Shown here piece after piece: positions 1 through 8,299 of a stretch of 21,078 nt of DNA. The notes under the pieces are model-generated. The model did no database searches and was not told the DNA's origin. It saw nothing but the letters and a program-made list of their open reading frames with translations. Within the stretch, counting starts at the first letter, position 1, and every line of letters starts with the position of its first letter. The position numbers were made by a program, and so were the translations under genes. The DNA lies in contig JACVRA010000458.1 of the NCBI GenBank assembly GCA_019828545.1, positions 1-21,078 of the forward strand, given 5' to 3'. Origin of the DNA: Paracamarosporium sp. OC-R06-R3. Its lineage: Eukaryota; Ascomycota; Dothideomycetes; Pleosporales; Didymosphaeriaceae.

Positions 1-141
1 TCTCTTGATCGTACAGGATTGAGATGGTTTTATATCCAGCCCCTGCGCACGGCCGTCATGCGGCTTGGCCATAAGGTCTGGCCGCACGGCTCAGGCGCAT
101 TAAGTAGATATCCTTATCTGATCCGTACTGCGTACGGACAG
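1..141 (+). repeat. Left terminal inverted repeat, 141 bp
   Basis: It is identical, base for base, to the reverse complement of 20938-21078; the match stops at base 142 (ctaaaatt here, tttgcgac in the other arm). The outer end reads tctcttgatcgtacagg. Inside are an imperfect GC-rich hairpin (arms 52-64 gccgtcatgcggc and 81-90 gccgcacggc) and, at the inner end, a palindrome with 7-bp arms (122-138, tccgtac-tgc-gtacgga). The match runs to the first base of the window, so the true repeat could extend further out. I do not recognise the transposon family from the terminal sequence. Confidence 0.97.
122..138. repeat. Palindrome at inner end of left terminal repeat
   Basis: The bases tccgtac-tgc-gtacgga form 7-bp perfect arms with a 3-nt centre. 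The same palindrome sits at 20941-20957 in the right repeat. Its place 3 bp inside the inner edge of both repeats would suit a protein-binding dyad or a hairpin; that role is inference. Confidence 0.85.
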
Positions 142-748
142 CTAAAATTATTAAAAAATATGTAGATCTGATAGAGTTACATGCTGTTGAAACTCGTGGG
201 ATATCAGCTTCGCTACTTGTGGATCCTCGCTACAGTCTTCGATGTTGCACGAGCTTGTTGTCCTTTGCGTCAGATGCCGCTGACTGGGAGGAGAACTCTC
301 AGATAATGATGAACAAGGGAAATCTTTGCAAGACGTACGATGTGTTACCGCTAATGCAATTCATACGGAGTATGTTCAACCTAAAGATCTTTCAGTTACA
401 AGTTGCATACCGCATGATGTATCCGGACGGACATTTAACAGACGGGCATATGGCCGATACTGGCGCTGAGGACCTTTGGTACATACTTGCGGAGATGTGG
501 AATATAGTTTCTGAGCTGTGAGATGTGAGAGCAAGGGGTAGAAGAGATGGTGCGGGGTCTTGATCACATCACTTGTACATACACTTATGATAGAAGGGCG
601 AATTCCCTGGCTAGACAGTGTTTCAGTGCGGTATGCTTGGCCTAATGCTCCTGGCCTACTTTGACTAAATCGAAAGGCTATAGAAGGGTCGGGTAGCTCA
701 GTTATTGTTTTTCCATTCCAGTCTTTTTCCATAAGGCATACCCTTGTG
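142..748. other. Spacer between left repeat and bZIP gene; no gene seen
   Basis: The first 40 bases are AT-rich. Open frames of about 100 codons exist on both strands (219-521 + and 376-762 -), but the + frame opens with a GTG codon, neither resembles a known family, and the minus one starts at the 3' end of the neighbouring gene. The stretch nearest 748 is probably 3' UTR of that gene. No transposase remnant is recognisable. Confidence 0.5.
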
Positions 749-1847
749 TCAAATATATTCACCCCTCATCTCCCGCCACCATTGACTCGCTCGCCAGAGC
801 TCATCTTCCTCATCCCCAAGAATGCCGCGATACTTATCTAGGAACCACCCCTTTGCTTCCCAGCTCCTTGCATCCCACGGCACACCTCCGCTACCTAAGT
901 CGGTACTAGCATTTCCCCAACACACGATTCCATCTGCCCTGACGTCTTCCCAGAACTCTACTTCGCTGAAAAGCGGCGGATTGTGAGATAGCCCTTCAAT
1001 CAACCGCGTTCGCATATTGGGAAACGGAAATACATCAATAGCCGGATGGTGTGACTGCACAATTTGTGCTGTTGTGGGTCGAAGATCAGGTTTTAGGCCG
1101 TCGAAGCTGCGCTGCACAGCAAGCATCATGGTATCTGCATAGGGCGACTCAGTGATTCTCGGGCGATAGAAGTTTGATTGAGCAAACTGGTGGCAGTAAT
1201 CTGACAGGCCCAGACTCAGTGCATTGGCGAAGAAGCCTGCGGCAAAGGATAACGTTGATACGTTCAGATGGTTCCGGTAAGGGTCGAACGTTGACCAAGG
1301 GTTCTGAGTGCGCGCGCGTGTGTATGCAGCGTAAACCACGCGCGCAAGCGCAGTCTTTTGTTCTACAGTGGGAAAATCCGGAAAACACATTTCGTAGGTG
1401 ACGGTCGTTGTTTGCAATATTGGAACTGACGAAGGAGATGCAGTAGGACCGGGCTCTATAGCTTCCGGTGAGATGAACTCAGAAAGCCAGTCAGGGTCTC
1501 CAATGGTATTGTGTGCGTTTTGGTCTGATTGAGTAAATGTACTACTAAATTGTGGAGTTAGGATATTCGTGTCTGCTATTGCACTTGAACTTGAAACGGA
1601 GGGCCTGGAACGAGAGGTGAGCTGTTCAAGCTTTTGCAACTTGCGTTTGCGCTTCTCTCCTGTTTGGCTATTGTATTAGCAACTCTCTTGTGTCTCAATA
1701 CTTTAGCTAGTGCATACGATATGTCTTTTGGGCAGCTCTATTCTGTTGCTTCCTCTTCTCGGACACTGCGGTCTTTACCGGCATCTCATTCGCTGGACGC
1801 TCATCGCCTAGATACGGCTCCTCGCTTCGGGTAGACATACTCTCCAT
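749..1847 (-). CDS. bZIP transcription factor with DUF3425 domain
   Basis: The model is complement(join(749..1659,1718..1847)), 346 aa. The 58-nt intron (donor GTATGC, acceptor CAG) interrupts the basic region, and joining the exons restores an unbroken bZIP signature: NRAAQKTYR (residues 36-44) followed by EKRKRKLQKLEQL (45-57). The leucine zipper is short, as is common in DUF3425 proteins. The C-terminal half matches DUF3425: LRPTTAQ, an HPAIDVFPFPNMRTRLI stretch, a VCWGNAS segment and a final WWREMRG. Such proteins are nuclear fungal regulators, often beside metabolic or stress genes; targets are unknown here. I chose the ATG at 1847; a second in-frame ATG lies at 1838. It is transcribed away from the dehydrogenase at 2148, across a 300-bp shared promoter, so control of that neighbour or of itself is plausible but unproven. 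Confidence 0.9.
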
Positions 1848-2147
1848 TCGGAATACGCGTATCGCGGCTTGGCTGATTGGCTCTAAGGTGGTTGAGGTAG
1901 TAAACAAGTGTTACGCGAATTGTAAGTGCACTGCTGAGCTCATCGGCTTCCCAAAGGGGTAAGGTTGATTATCATGGATGAGCCTATATTGGACAGATGT
2001 GCCTACAGGGTGTAAGCAACTGTCAAGAGTATAAGAAGACTTGTATTTTATGGCGACTGCTTTTTGAGTATAAAAAGGAGTTCTTTGGTCCACCTTGTTC
2101 CGAAGAATAACTCATTTTCTTACTTGATAATTGCCGTCATACACAAA
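1848..2147. promoter_or_regulatory. Shared divergent promoter of bZIP factor and dehydrogenase
   Basis: This is 300 bp between two start codons on opposite strands. It contains a TATA box for the plus-strand gene (2069-2076) and an ATTGG, i.e. CCAAT on the minus strand, at 1876-1880, about 30 bp before the bZIP start codon. I looked for TTACTAA, TTACGTAA and TGACGTCA bZIP sites and found none exact; ttacgcgaa near 1911 is only a loose match. Confidence 0.6.
2069..2076 (+). promoter_or_regulatory. TATA box of the short-chain dehydrogenase gene
   Basis: The bases tataaaaa in the context gagtataaaaaggag lie 79 bp upstream of the ATG at 2148. This is a good core-promoter match that would place transcription start near 2100. 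Confidence 0.65.
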
Positions 2148-3074
2148 ATGGCACGAACAATCTTCGTTGTTGGCTCCAGCTCCGGCATTGGCCTTGAAAT
2201 TGTCCGCCTCTTCTTTTCAAAAAGTTGGAATGTGATCGCAGCGAGTCGTAATCCGGAAGCATCGAAAGAACTCCAAGCCCTCCAATCTCAGGATTCCAAG
2301 CGACTCCTACTCGTTCCTCTCGAATTGACTAAGCCGGATACGTTCAAACCCGCCTTAGACACTGCAGCAAAGACGTTCGGAAGAATCGATATCCTTGTCA
2401 ACAACGCCGGCATCAACGTTGTTGGTGCCTTCGAACTACTTCCCCAAGAAAAATTGAGTAAACAATTTGAAGTAAACTTCTTCGGCCCAACACAGCTCGC
2501 CCGCCTTGCCATACCACACTTACGATCGGCATCTGCCCATACCGGGAAACAAAGTCTGATTCTCAACATCGGCTCCGGAAGTGGGCACATTGGAATGCCA
2601 TTGTTTTCGTATTACACAGCAAGTAAATTCGCCTTCGAAGGCCTCACTGAAGCCCTCCATCACGAACTGGCTCCCCACCACATCATAGTCAAGAACATCG
2701 TTCCCACGGGTGGCATAAAAGGCACGAAGTTTGGCGCGAACAACATTCCGGACGCAGAGCCGCTCCTAGTGGCTGCGCTCACAGGTCAAAAACCGGATCT
2801 AAGCGCCGAGGAACCGGAGAGGAGGCAACTTTTAGAGAAATATCTAGAGGAGAGTGCGCGGATCATGGGAAAGACGATGACGTTGTCTGACCAGGCCGAG
2901 GGTGCGAAGAGCGCGGCGGATGTAGCGGACGCGGTGTGGGAGGCTGTCGAGGATGGAAAAACGAAATTTAGGTATTTTGTTAGGGCTCAGAGCGATACGT
3001 TGTTCAAGGCGAGGTATGGTGAGAAGGATGATGACGAGGAGTATATGGAGAAGATGAGGCAATTCTTTGCCTGA
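2148..3074 (+). CDS. Short-chain dehydrogenase/reductase (classical SDR)
   Basis: A single exon of 308 aa. The Rossmann fold starts at residue 5 with the NAD(P)-binding GSSSGIG loop (9-15). NNAG follows at 85-88, then the catalytic Ser (about 143, in NIGSGSG) and YTASK with Tyr156 and Lys160. The PTGG turn at 187-190 replaces the usual PG motif. An Arg after beta-2 (AASRN, 31-35) suggests NADP(H) preference. The substrate cannot be told. The frame runs further upstream to 2064, but the ATG at 2148 sits in good context (cacaaaATGg) and begins exactly at the Rossmann fold. The C-terminus, rich in acidic residues and methionine, ends 146 bp from the RAD4 stop codon, so the two 3' UTRs probably overlap. 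Its divergent partner is the bZIP/DUF3425 gene. Confidence 0.92.
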   Translation: MARTIFVVGSSSGIGLEIVRLFFSKSWNVIAASRNPEASKELQALQSQDSKRLLLVPLELTKPDTFKPALDTAAKTFGRIDILVNNAGINVVGAFELLPQEKLSKQFEVNFFGPTQLARLAIPHLRSASAHTGKQSLILNIGSGSGHIGMPLFSYYTASKFAFEGLTEALHHELAPHHIIVKNIVPTGGIKGTKFGANNIPDAEPLLVAALTGQKPDLSAEEPERRQLLEKYLEESARIMGKTMTLSDQAEGAKSAADVADAVWEAVEDGKTKFRYFVRAQSDTLFKARYGEKDDDEEYMEKMRQFFA

Positions 3075-3220
3075 TCTATTGTAGATCGGCCTTTGCACTT
3101 CACATCACTTGCAGTATAGTGAAATTAAATTGTAGCAGCCAGGGGGGAATGTAGTCGGAACTTGAGCGTCATACGTTAGAATAAGAATCATGCAGATGCA
3201 AGTCTGCCGTGTCATGCTTC

Positions 3221-6200
3221 TCAATCCGCCTTGCCCTTGCCCCGGCCTCGACCTTGCCCCCTACCCCTGCCTCTACCTCTATCTCTAGCCCTGGTAGCAG
3301 TGGGTTTCTGCGGACTCCGATCCGTCGCATCCGTCTCTTCGTCGCTTCCATGCGCAAAGAAATGGCTTTTGACCTGCTCACTGCTTTTCCTAGCTGCCTT
3401 GCGTTTGGGTATCGATCTACTCTCTACAGGCGAGGTAACGGAAGCCTTGCGCTTTGTACGGGCTCTGCGTGTAGAAGGAGTAGAAGATTCAGGCTCGTCA
3501 TTTGAAATATCATCATCAGGTGCGGCATCGTCCAATGGAGCATCAGAAAGACTGGAGTCATCATCGTCGTCGATGATGGGTCTACGGGCAGTCGATTTGC
3601 GGGTCGAAACTGAACCGTGTTTCCCACCTCGCCCACGACCACGATGTCGAGCTGAAGAGACTCCACGCATACCATTGCTTGACAAAGGCACCGGTGATTC
3701 ATCATCTGAGTCTGAGACCTCCTTATCGAGGGACTCATCTGACTGGTCGCCTTCCGTTTCGATGGCAGTTTTTTGGTGCAAAGAGTGCAGCGAAATGGGT
3801 GTTCGATAAGCATTCTCTGCCGTGGTCGGTTTCGTCTCAGCATGTTCTTGTTGGCTATTTCGGCTGTCGATAATACTTTGAATATCTTCAGGGTGCGCAT
3901 CATCCGGATCTGATAGGACAAAACCTCCTGCCATGTTCTCATCTTTTTCAGGTGCGTTATCCTCAGTAAAAAATCCGCCCCCAGCGCTTGGTTCATCACG
4001 TACGAAACCGCCTTCGAAGTCGCCATCATGATTTTGGAAAGTGTCCCACTCAGACTGCGCTTGTGACTGCTTCAGTGTATTAGTCTCCTTATCCTTCTCT
4101 CTCTGCCAAACTTCCACTGCATCCTGGCCGTGATCGCGTTTCACACGCTCTACAATCCTCAACCCGACGAAGAACTTCTTCCACAGCCCAAGAACATGTT
4201 TTTCTCTTTTGTCCTCTTCTTTCTTTGCTTTCTCTGCCTCCGCTATCTCCCAGGCATCAATGACTAAATCTTCATTCTCAATGGCGACGACGACACCCGT
4301 AATAACGGGCACAGCGCGCTGCTTTCCAAACTCAAAGCCCGTACATGCTTCAGCGTAGTCGATGTTCAATTTCCTACAGATGCGTGCCGTACCCTTGAGT
4401 GGGATGTGTATTGCGCCCTTCGGAATCATCGTAGGTACATATACATCAATATTTCCGAAGGCATTGCGTGGGATCTTGCCGTCTACGATGGGGTCGGGGA
4501 TGATCCAGTCAGTCTGAGCTTCCGAATAAAGACCCTGTTTCATCTTTTGACCCTCTTCACGCTCGCGCTCTTCGATCTCACGCTTGCGTTGCACAGTAAC
4601 AGCGCGCATTGGAACGAACTTCAGTGGTTGCTCACCCTCTTTGACCGCTCGTCCTTCCTTGTGCCACGATTCGACAGATTTACACGTCACAATATCGTCC
4701 CGGAGGTACACCGGCTCTTGCTTCTCATTGTCGCCTTTGCCAGTGGCGAAGTAGCGAATAATGGGAGAACCAGGCTTGATGGCCTCTTCACGGCGCAAGT
4801 GTCGCTCCAGCACGTACTTGGCAGAGTTCTTGTAACCTTGCAGTGTCTCTTTTGCACCTTCGTCCATAGTTTTAGGCTTCACGGGCTGGGCTGGGATAAG
4901 GTCACCTTCATCTTCAACCTCATCCCATGGTTGGCGCTTCTCCTGTGGTCGGGCATACGAGCGCAAAACGGATTTGAACCAGTTCCATTCTTCCCATCTC
5001 TTGACTTTTCCTTTTTTGTTGTGTATTGGGATCTTCTCGATAGGCATACGGAACCCTTTCGTGATGCCTGGCCAACGATGATTCCGCAAGTAGCGTGTCG
5101 TAACATCTTTCGCGGAACCGTCAGAAGAGAAAGCGACCAGGTATGCGAAGACTTGGTGACCTCTTTCTGCGTTGGCAGGAGTGGACTCAAAGAGATAGTA
5201 CTTTCCATCAGCAGGTGTGGCTACGGTTACCTTGGGCAGCATGGATATTGCGACTGGCGTATGTGTAAGATTCGAGATGGCTTCGGTCCAATATGTTGGG
5301 TATGGAAGTATGCGGCCATAGAAGCGATCCTGCCATTGAGGTGCATTCTCCGGGTCTTTACTCCCAGCTTCCTCCTCCTCATTAGATGCTATGGATATTG
5401 CGCTGCTGAGTTCTGAGTCTGACAGATCGATTGGATTATCCTTAGCACCATTTGCTCGTAAATTCTTTGAGTTTTTGGGCGTGGGTTTCGAACCAGTCGC
5501 CTCTACTACTTTCGCATTGTTTCCAAGGTTTCTAAGATCCTTCGGCTTGCCTTCCTCGGCTTTGTTGAACCTGAAGCCCACAGGTTGCAGGCTCGCTACC
5601 ATCCGTGCTTCTACTCCAAGAGCGCGAATCAGCGATGTAAAGAATTGTTGTCCGACATCTCTGCTACCCTCGCACTTTTGAGCAAATTCTCTGAATTCGC
5701 TTAGATTCTCTATCCGCTCACCAAAAGTATTCACGTCTTGGGCATGATCTTTCCATGCCCTTACCTCTGCCCCTAGAGTGGCAGGAGAAAGATAGCCGCG
5801 CTTGCGCAAGGATGGAGCGGTGATCCTGTACTTCGTCTTCCAATACATAGCCAGATAATTCAACAGCCGTGGCAATGGATCACCAGCAGAGAGATTCGGG
5901 GTGTTGGGCTCCAAGCGCTCCGAGGTCGCCCCCCAATCCCGCGCATTGCGATCGCTACTTGCCTTGTTCGCCTTGTCTTTTGATAACCCAGCTTTTGTCA
6001 CGGCTTTTTCTTTTCTGCCTTTACTTTTCGGCACTTTCTGAGGGCTTTCGTACACCTGCACGCCTTTCGTGCCGCTCTGTATCCACGCTCCCGTCTTCCC
6101 AATGTCATGTGCAATTTTGTCCGTCCAGCCGCCCTCAACAATGCGATCCGGTCCATCTGCAATACCGGCATCCCTCCAGTACCGATTTACCGCCTTCCAA

Positions 6201-6790
6201 CACCCCACATTCATATGTCCCAGCATTATCCTTTGCACCTCATGATCACACACCCACGCATTTCGTATCAGGTTGTGAAACATGAGAAACTGCACATGCA
6301 TGCAATGCGTAACGTTCCTTATCTGTCGATCCCTCTTGCTCGGCCCTTTTTTGCCGCTCTCTTTGGAGTATTCAATTACTGTAGGCGCATCCAGCGTGAG
6401 CTTTAAGTCGCCTGAAATGACGGGTTCGCGCTCGGGTTCAGCATCGTGCTTGGTATGGTGTTTTGTACCAAGAGCATCTTCCCACTCTTCATCTTCGCTT
6501 TCGTCGTCGCTGTTATCGCTCTGTGCCTTCTGTTTGTCCTGTGTCTTGGAGCTGCCTATTAGAACGTCCTCAAATTCGTCTTCGCTGCTCTCAGGCGAAG
6601 AGAGCTCGCTATCGTCGTTACCGCCAATGAATTGTTCCAACTGCTTCTCCTTTTGCGACAGGGTGCGTGGCATCGTCGGCGGTGTGTTCGAGGTGGGTTC
6701 TTTGCGACGAGGATGCGCGGCTCGCTTTGGTGGCGGTTCTGGCGTCGGCGAGTCTTGGTGGAGCCGCTTTCGTGGGATGGCGGGAGGCAT
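3221..6790 (-). CDS. RAD4: RAD4/XPC-family nucleotide excision repair protein
   Basis: One exon, 1189 aa. Rad4/XPC with Rad23 recognises helix-distorting lesions and starts global nucleotide excision repair in the nucleus. Seen: an acidic disordered N-terminus (1-150), a divided transglutaminase-like domain (about 155-195 and 305-590, with a disordered Lys-rich insert), then beta-hairpin domains BHD1 (about 660-712, VYLRDDIVTCKSVESWHKEGR region), BHD2 (about 714-765) and BHD3 (about 768-842, with PRNAFGNIDVY and DYAEACTGFEF). The tail (about 845-1189) is long, charged and low-complexity and ends in RG repeats. The total is longer than the roughly 750-1000 residues I would expect. The ATG at 6790 begins a typical proline/arginine-rich N-terminus. 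The gene is divergent from the peroxidase gene; a cell-cycle-box-like element lies about 320 bp upstream. Confidence 0.95.
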   Translation of the reverse strand: MPPAIPRKRLHQDSPTPEPPPKRAAHPRRKEPTSNTPPTMPRTLSQKEKQLEQFIGGNDDSELSSPESSEDEFEDVLIGSSKTQDKQKAQSDNSDDESEDEEWEDALGTKHHTKHDAEPEREPVISGDLKLTLDAPTVIEYSKESGKKGPSKRDRQIRNVTHCMHVQFLMFHNLIRNAWVCDHEVQRIMLGHMNVGCWKAVNRYWRDAGIADGPDRIVEGGWTDKIAHDIGKTGAWIQSGTKGVQVYESPQKVPKSKGRKEKAVTKAGLSKDKANKASSDRNARDWGATSERLEPNTPNLSAGDPLPRLLNYLAMYWKTKYRITAPSLRKRGYLSPATLGAEVRAWKDHAQDVNTFGERIENLSEFREFAQKCEGSRDVGQQFFTSLIRALGVEARMVASLQPVGFRFNKAEEGKPKDLRNLGNNAKVVEATGSKPTPKNSKNLRANGAKDNPIDLSDSELSSAISIASNEEEEAGSKDPENAPQWQDRFYGRILPYPTYWTEAISNLTHTPVAISMLPKVTVATPADGKYYLFESTPANAERGHQVFAYLVAFSSDGSAKDVTTRYLRNHRWPGITKGFRMPIEKIPIHNKKGKVKRWEEWNWFKSVLRSYARPQEKRQPWDEVEDEGDLIPAQPVKPKTMDEGAKETLQGYKNSAKYVLERHLRREEAIKPGSPIIRYFATGKGDNEKQEPVYLRDDIVTCKSVESWHKEGRAVKEGEQPLKFVPMRAVTVQRKREIEEREREEGQKMKQGLYSEAQTDWIIPDPIVDGKIPRNAFGNIDVYVPTMIPKGAIHIPLKGTARICRKLNIDYAEACTGFEFGKQRAVPVITGVVVAIENEDLVIDAWEIAEAEKAKKEEDKREKHVLGLWKKFFVGLRIVERVKRDHGQDAVEVWQREKDKETNTLKQSQAQSEWDTFQNHDGDFEGGFVRDEPSAGGGFFTEDNAPEKDENMAGGFVLSDPDDAHPEDIQSIIDSRNSQQEHAETKPTTAENAYRTPISLHSLHQKTAIETEGDQSDESLDKEVSDSDDESPVPLSSNGMRGVSSARHRGRGRGGKHGSVSTRKSTARRPIIDDDDDSSLSDAPLDDAAPDDDISNDEPESSTPSTRRARTKRKASVTSPVESRSIPKRKAARKSSEQVKSHFFAHGSDEETDATDRSPQKPTATRARDRGRGRGRGQGRGRGKGKAD

Positions 6791-7109
6791 GACGCCCTAC
6801 AGCCTTCTATATAGAAAGCCTGTGTCGCTGAGTCTGCTATGATTGCAGGTTGCGATCGTCAAGGACACAAGGACTTGGTAGTGACGCACTTGTTCCGATG
6901 GCGCGGAACCTTAGTGAACTCGCCTATCGCGCAGGGACCAGGGACCAGCCTCTCGAGTCCACCCTTCTTCTCTCACTTCACATCTCCATGTCCCTTGTTT
7001 CTGTGTTCGTTGATGTGTTCAAGATTATTGGCTAATGATAAAGGTTGATTCAACCTTTTCCACTCCCTCTGTGCATTCTCTAGAGAGAATGGTCAAAAAT
7101 CCTCCACGG

Positions 7110-7115
7110 ACGCGT
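7110..7115. promoter_or_regulatory. MluI cell-cycle box (ACGCGT), candidate MBF site
   Basis: ACGCGT is followed at once by CGCGTCGCGCG, so overlapping ACGCG/CGCGT cores occur within 17 bp. MBF (Mbp1/Swi6) binds ACGCGT ahead of DNA synthesis and repair genes in yeasts. The site lies about 320 bp upstream of the RAD4 start codon, further than typical in budding yeast. Function is inference. Confidence 0.4.
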
Positions 7116-7386
7116 CGCGTCGCGCGCTCACATGACCCGCATCCCTGAGTATGACCTGAGTATCACTCCGCATAGCTGCATCTCAAGACCCATTATACTT
7201 TTTAGAGACTATTGAAATCTGCACTTACCGAAACAAACTTCTGCTACCTCACCAACATCCTCCCAATAACTCTATAGGCCATGTCCGACTTAGCGCAGTC
7301 ATCTTTACGGTCGTGGAGTCAAACTTCACTCCGCACACCGCATTTGCACAGTCTTTTTAGATTATCTTTAAGGGTAGCTTTATTGG

Positions 7387-7393
7387 TATAAAG
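7387..7393 (+). promoter_or_regulatory. TATA box of the peroxidase gene
   Basis: The bases tataaag in ggtataaagtc lie 68 bp before the chosen ATG at 7455 and 38 bp before an in-frame upstream ATG at 7425. Initiation about 30 bp downstream of the box would put the 5' end close to 7420. Confidence 0.6.
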
Positions 7394-7454
7394 TCTGAAC
7401 AGACGAAGACAGGGTCTGTGTTGCATGCATACGTGGAGGTCAAAGTTTTACACA

Positions 7455-8299
7455 ATGCGACTCTTTTTAGACACATCAATCGTACTCTTCTTCTTGGTTC
7501 CCTCCATAACCAGCACCAAAATTGACTTCACAAAATGGCACCCTCCATTTCCGGGTGACCTCCGCTCTCCCTGTCCCGCCCTCAATGCGCTCGCGAACCA
7601 CTATATTATCCCTCATAACGGACGAAACCTTACTGTTCCGATGCTGGTTGAAGCCTTCTCCGCTTCTATGAACATATCTTCTGACTTTACTACCTTCGTC
7701 GGTACTGCTGCTCTGCCACTTGCTGCTGATAAAGGTAAAAGTGGGCAGTTCACTTTACGGGACATCAGTGTGCATGACGTAGACGGTGCTATGGAACACG
7801 ATGGGAGCCTGTCGAGGGAAGACTTTGATGTAACCGGAGATGCGACATCTTTCTCGCCCCACATATTTCGAGAGTTCTTGTCGTATTTTAGGGGCAGCAA
7901 AAACATTACACTTCCTCTCGCCGCTAAAGCCCGTTGGTGAGCTATTTCTTCCTCTATTCTCCTTGTCACGACTAACGAGTCGATGTTAGGGGACGCCTCC
8001 TTACCTCCCGTCGTACAAACTCGCAATTCTCTTACACGGAGAGTGACCGGCTAAACAGCTATATCCAGTCTGCCATCTACTTCCAGTCGCTGAAAGAGCC
8101 CTTTTCCGGGACTGTTCCGATTGAGTGGCTAAAAGTGTGGTTCGAGCAGGAGCGCTTGCCTTGGAACGAAGGTTGGCGGCCGACAAAGGAACCCGTGAGT
8201 GGACTCAGTTTGATGGGGGATGTATTAAAGTTAGCGATTAATACGCCGGAGAAGGTGGAGTTTACGAGGGGTGGAAAACATGCGGGTCGATATGCTTAA
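7455..8299 (+). CDS. Secreted heme-thiolate peroxidase (chloroperoxidase/peroxygenase family)
   Basis: The model is join(7455..7936,7990..8299), 263 aa, with a 53-nt intron (GTGAGC...TTAG). Residues 1-20 look like a signal peptide (VLFFLVPSITS). The heme-ligand motif PCP is at 39-41 (Cys40, in SPCPALNALANH), and the distal EHD at 114-116 lies in MEHDGSLSRED, as in chloroperoxidase and short unspecific peroxygenases. N-glycosylation sequons occur at N58, N73 and N150. The second exon carries FSYTESDRLNSYIQ, EWLKVWFEQERLPWNEGW and a short C-terminal tail, the usual end of short family members. These enzymes use H2O2 to halogenate or oxygenate organic compounds outside the cell; the substrate here is unknown. 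An in-frame ATG at 7425 would add ten residues before the signal peptide, so 7455 is preferred. Confidence 0.9.

Larger units (their letters stand above)
6791..7454. promoter_or_regulatory. Divergent promoter region of RAD4 and the heme-thiolate peroxidase
   Basis: This is 664 bp between opposite start codons. It holds an ACGCGT-containing CG-rich cluster (7108-7126) followed by CACATGAC, and a TATA box for the peroxidase (7387-7393). Small open frames in 6839-7048 have no family resemblance and are not called. Confidence 0.55.

Noticed and set aside
219..521. A 100-codon frame just inside the left repeat, considered as a transposase remnant
   Set aside because: It begins with GTG and shows no DDE, hAT-dimerisation, zinc-finger or recombinase motif. 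Length alone is weak evidence.
3231..3809. A 192-codon plus-strand open frame, rich in Pro/Leu and Ser
   Set aside because: It is antisense to the RG-repeat and charged tail of RAD4; low-complexity codons on one strand give long frames on the other.
4406..5416. A 336-codon plus-strand open frame
   Set aside because: It lies wholly antisense to the conserved transglutaminase and hairpin domains of RAD4, which are clearly coding on the other strand. The predicted peptide has no family features.
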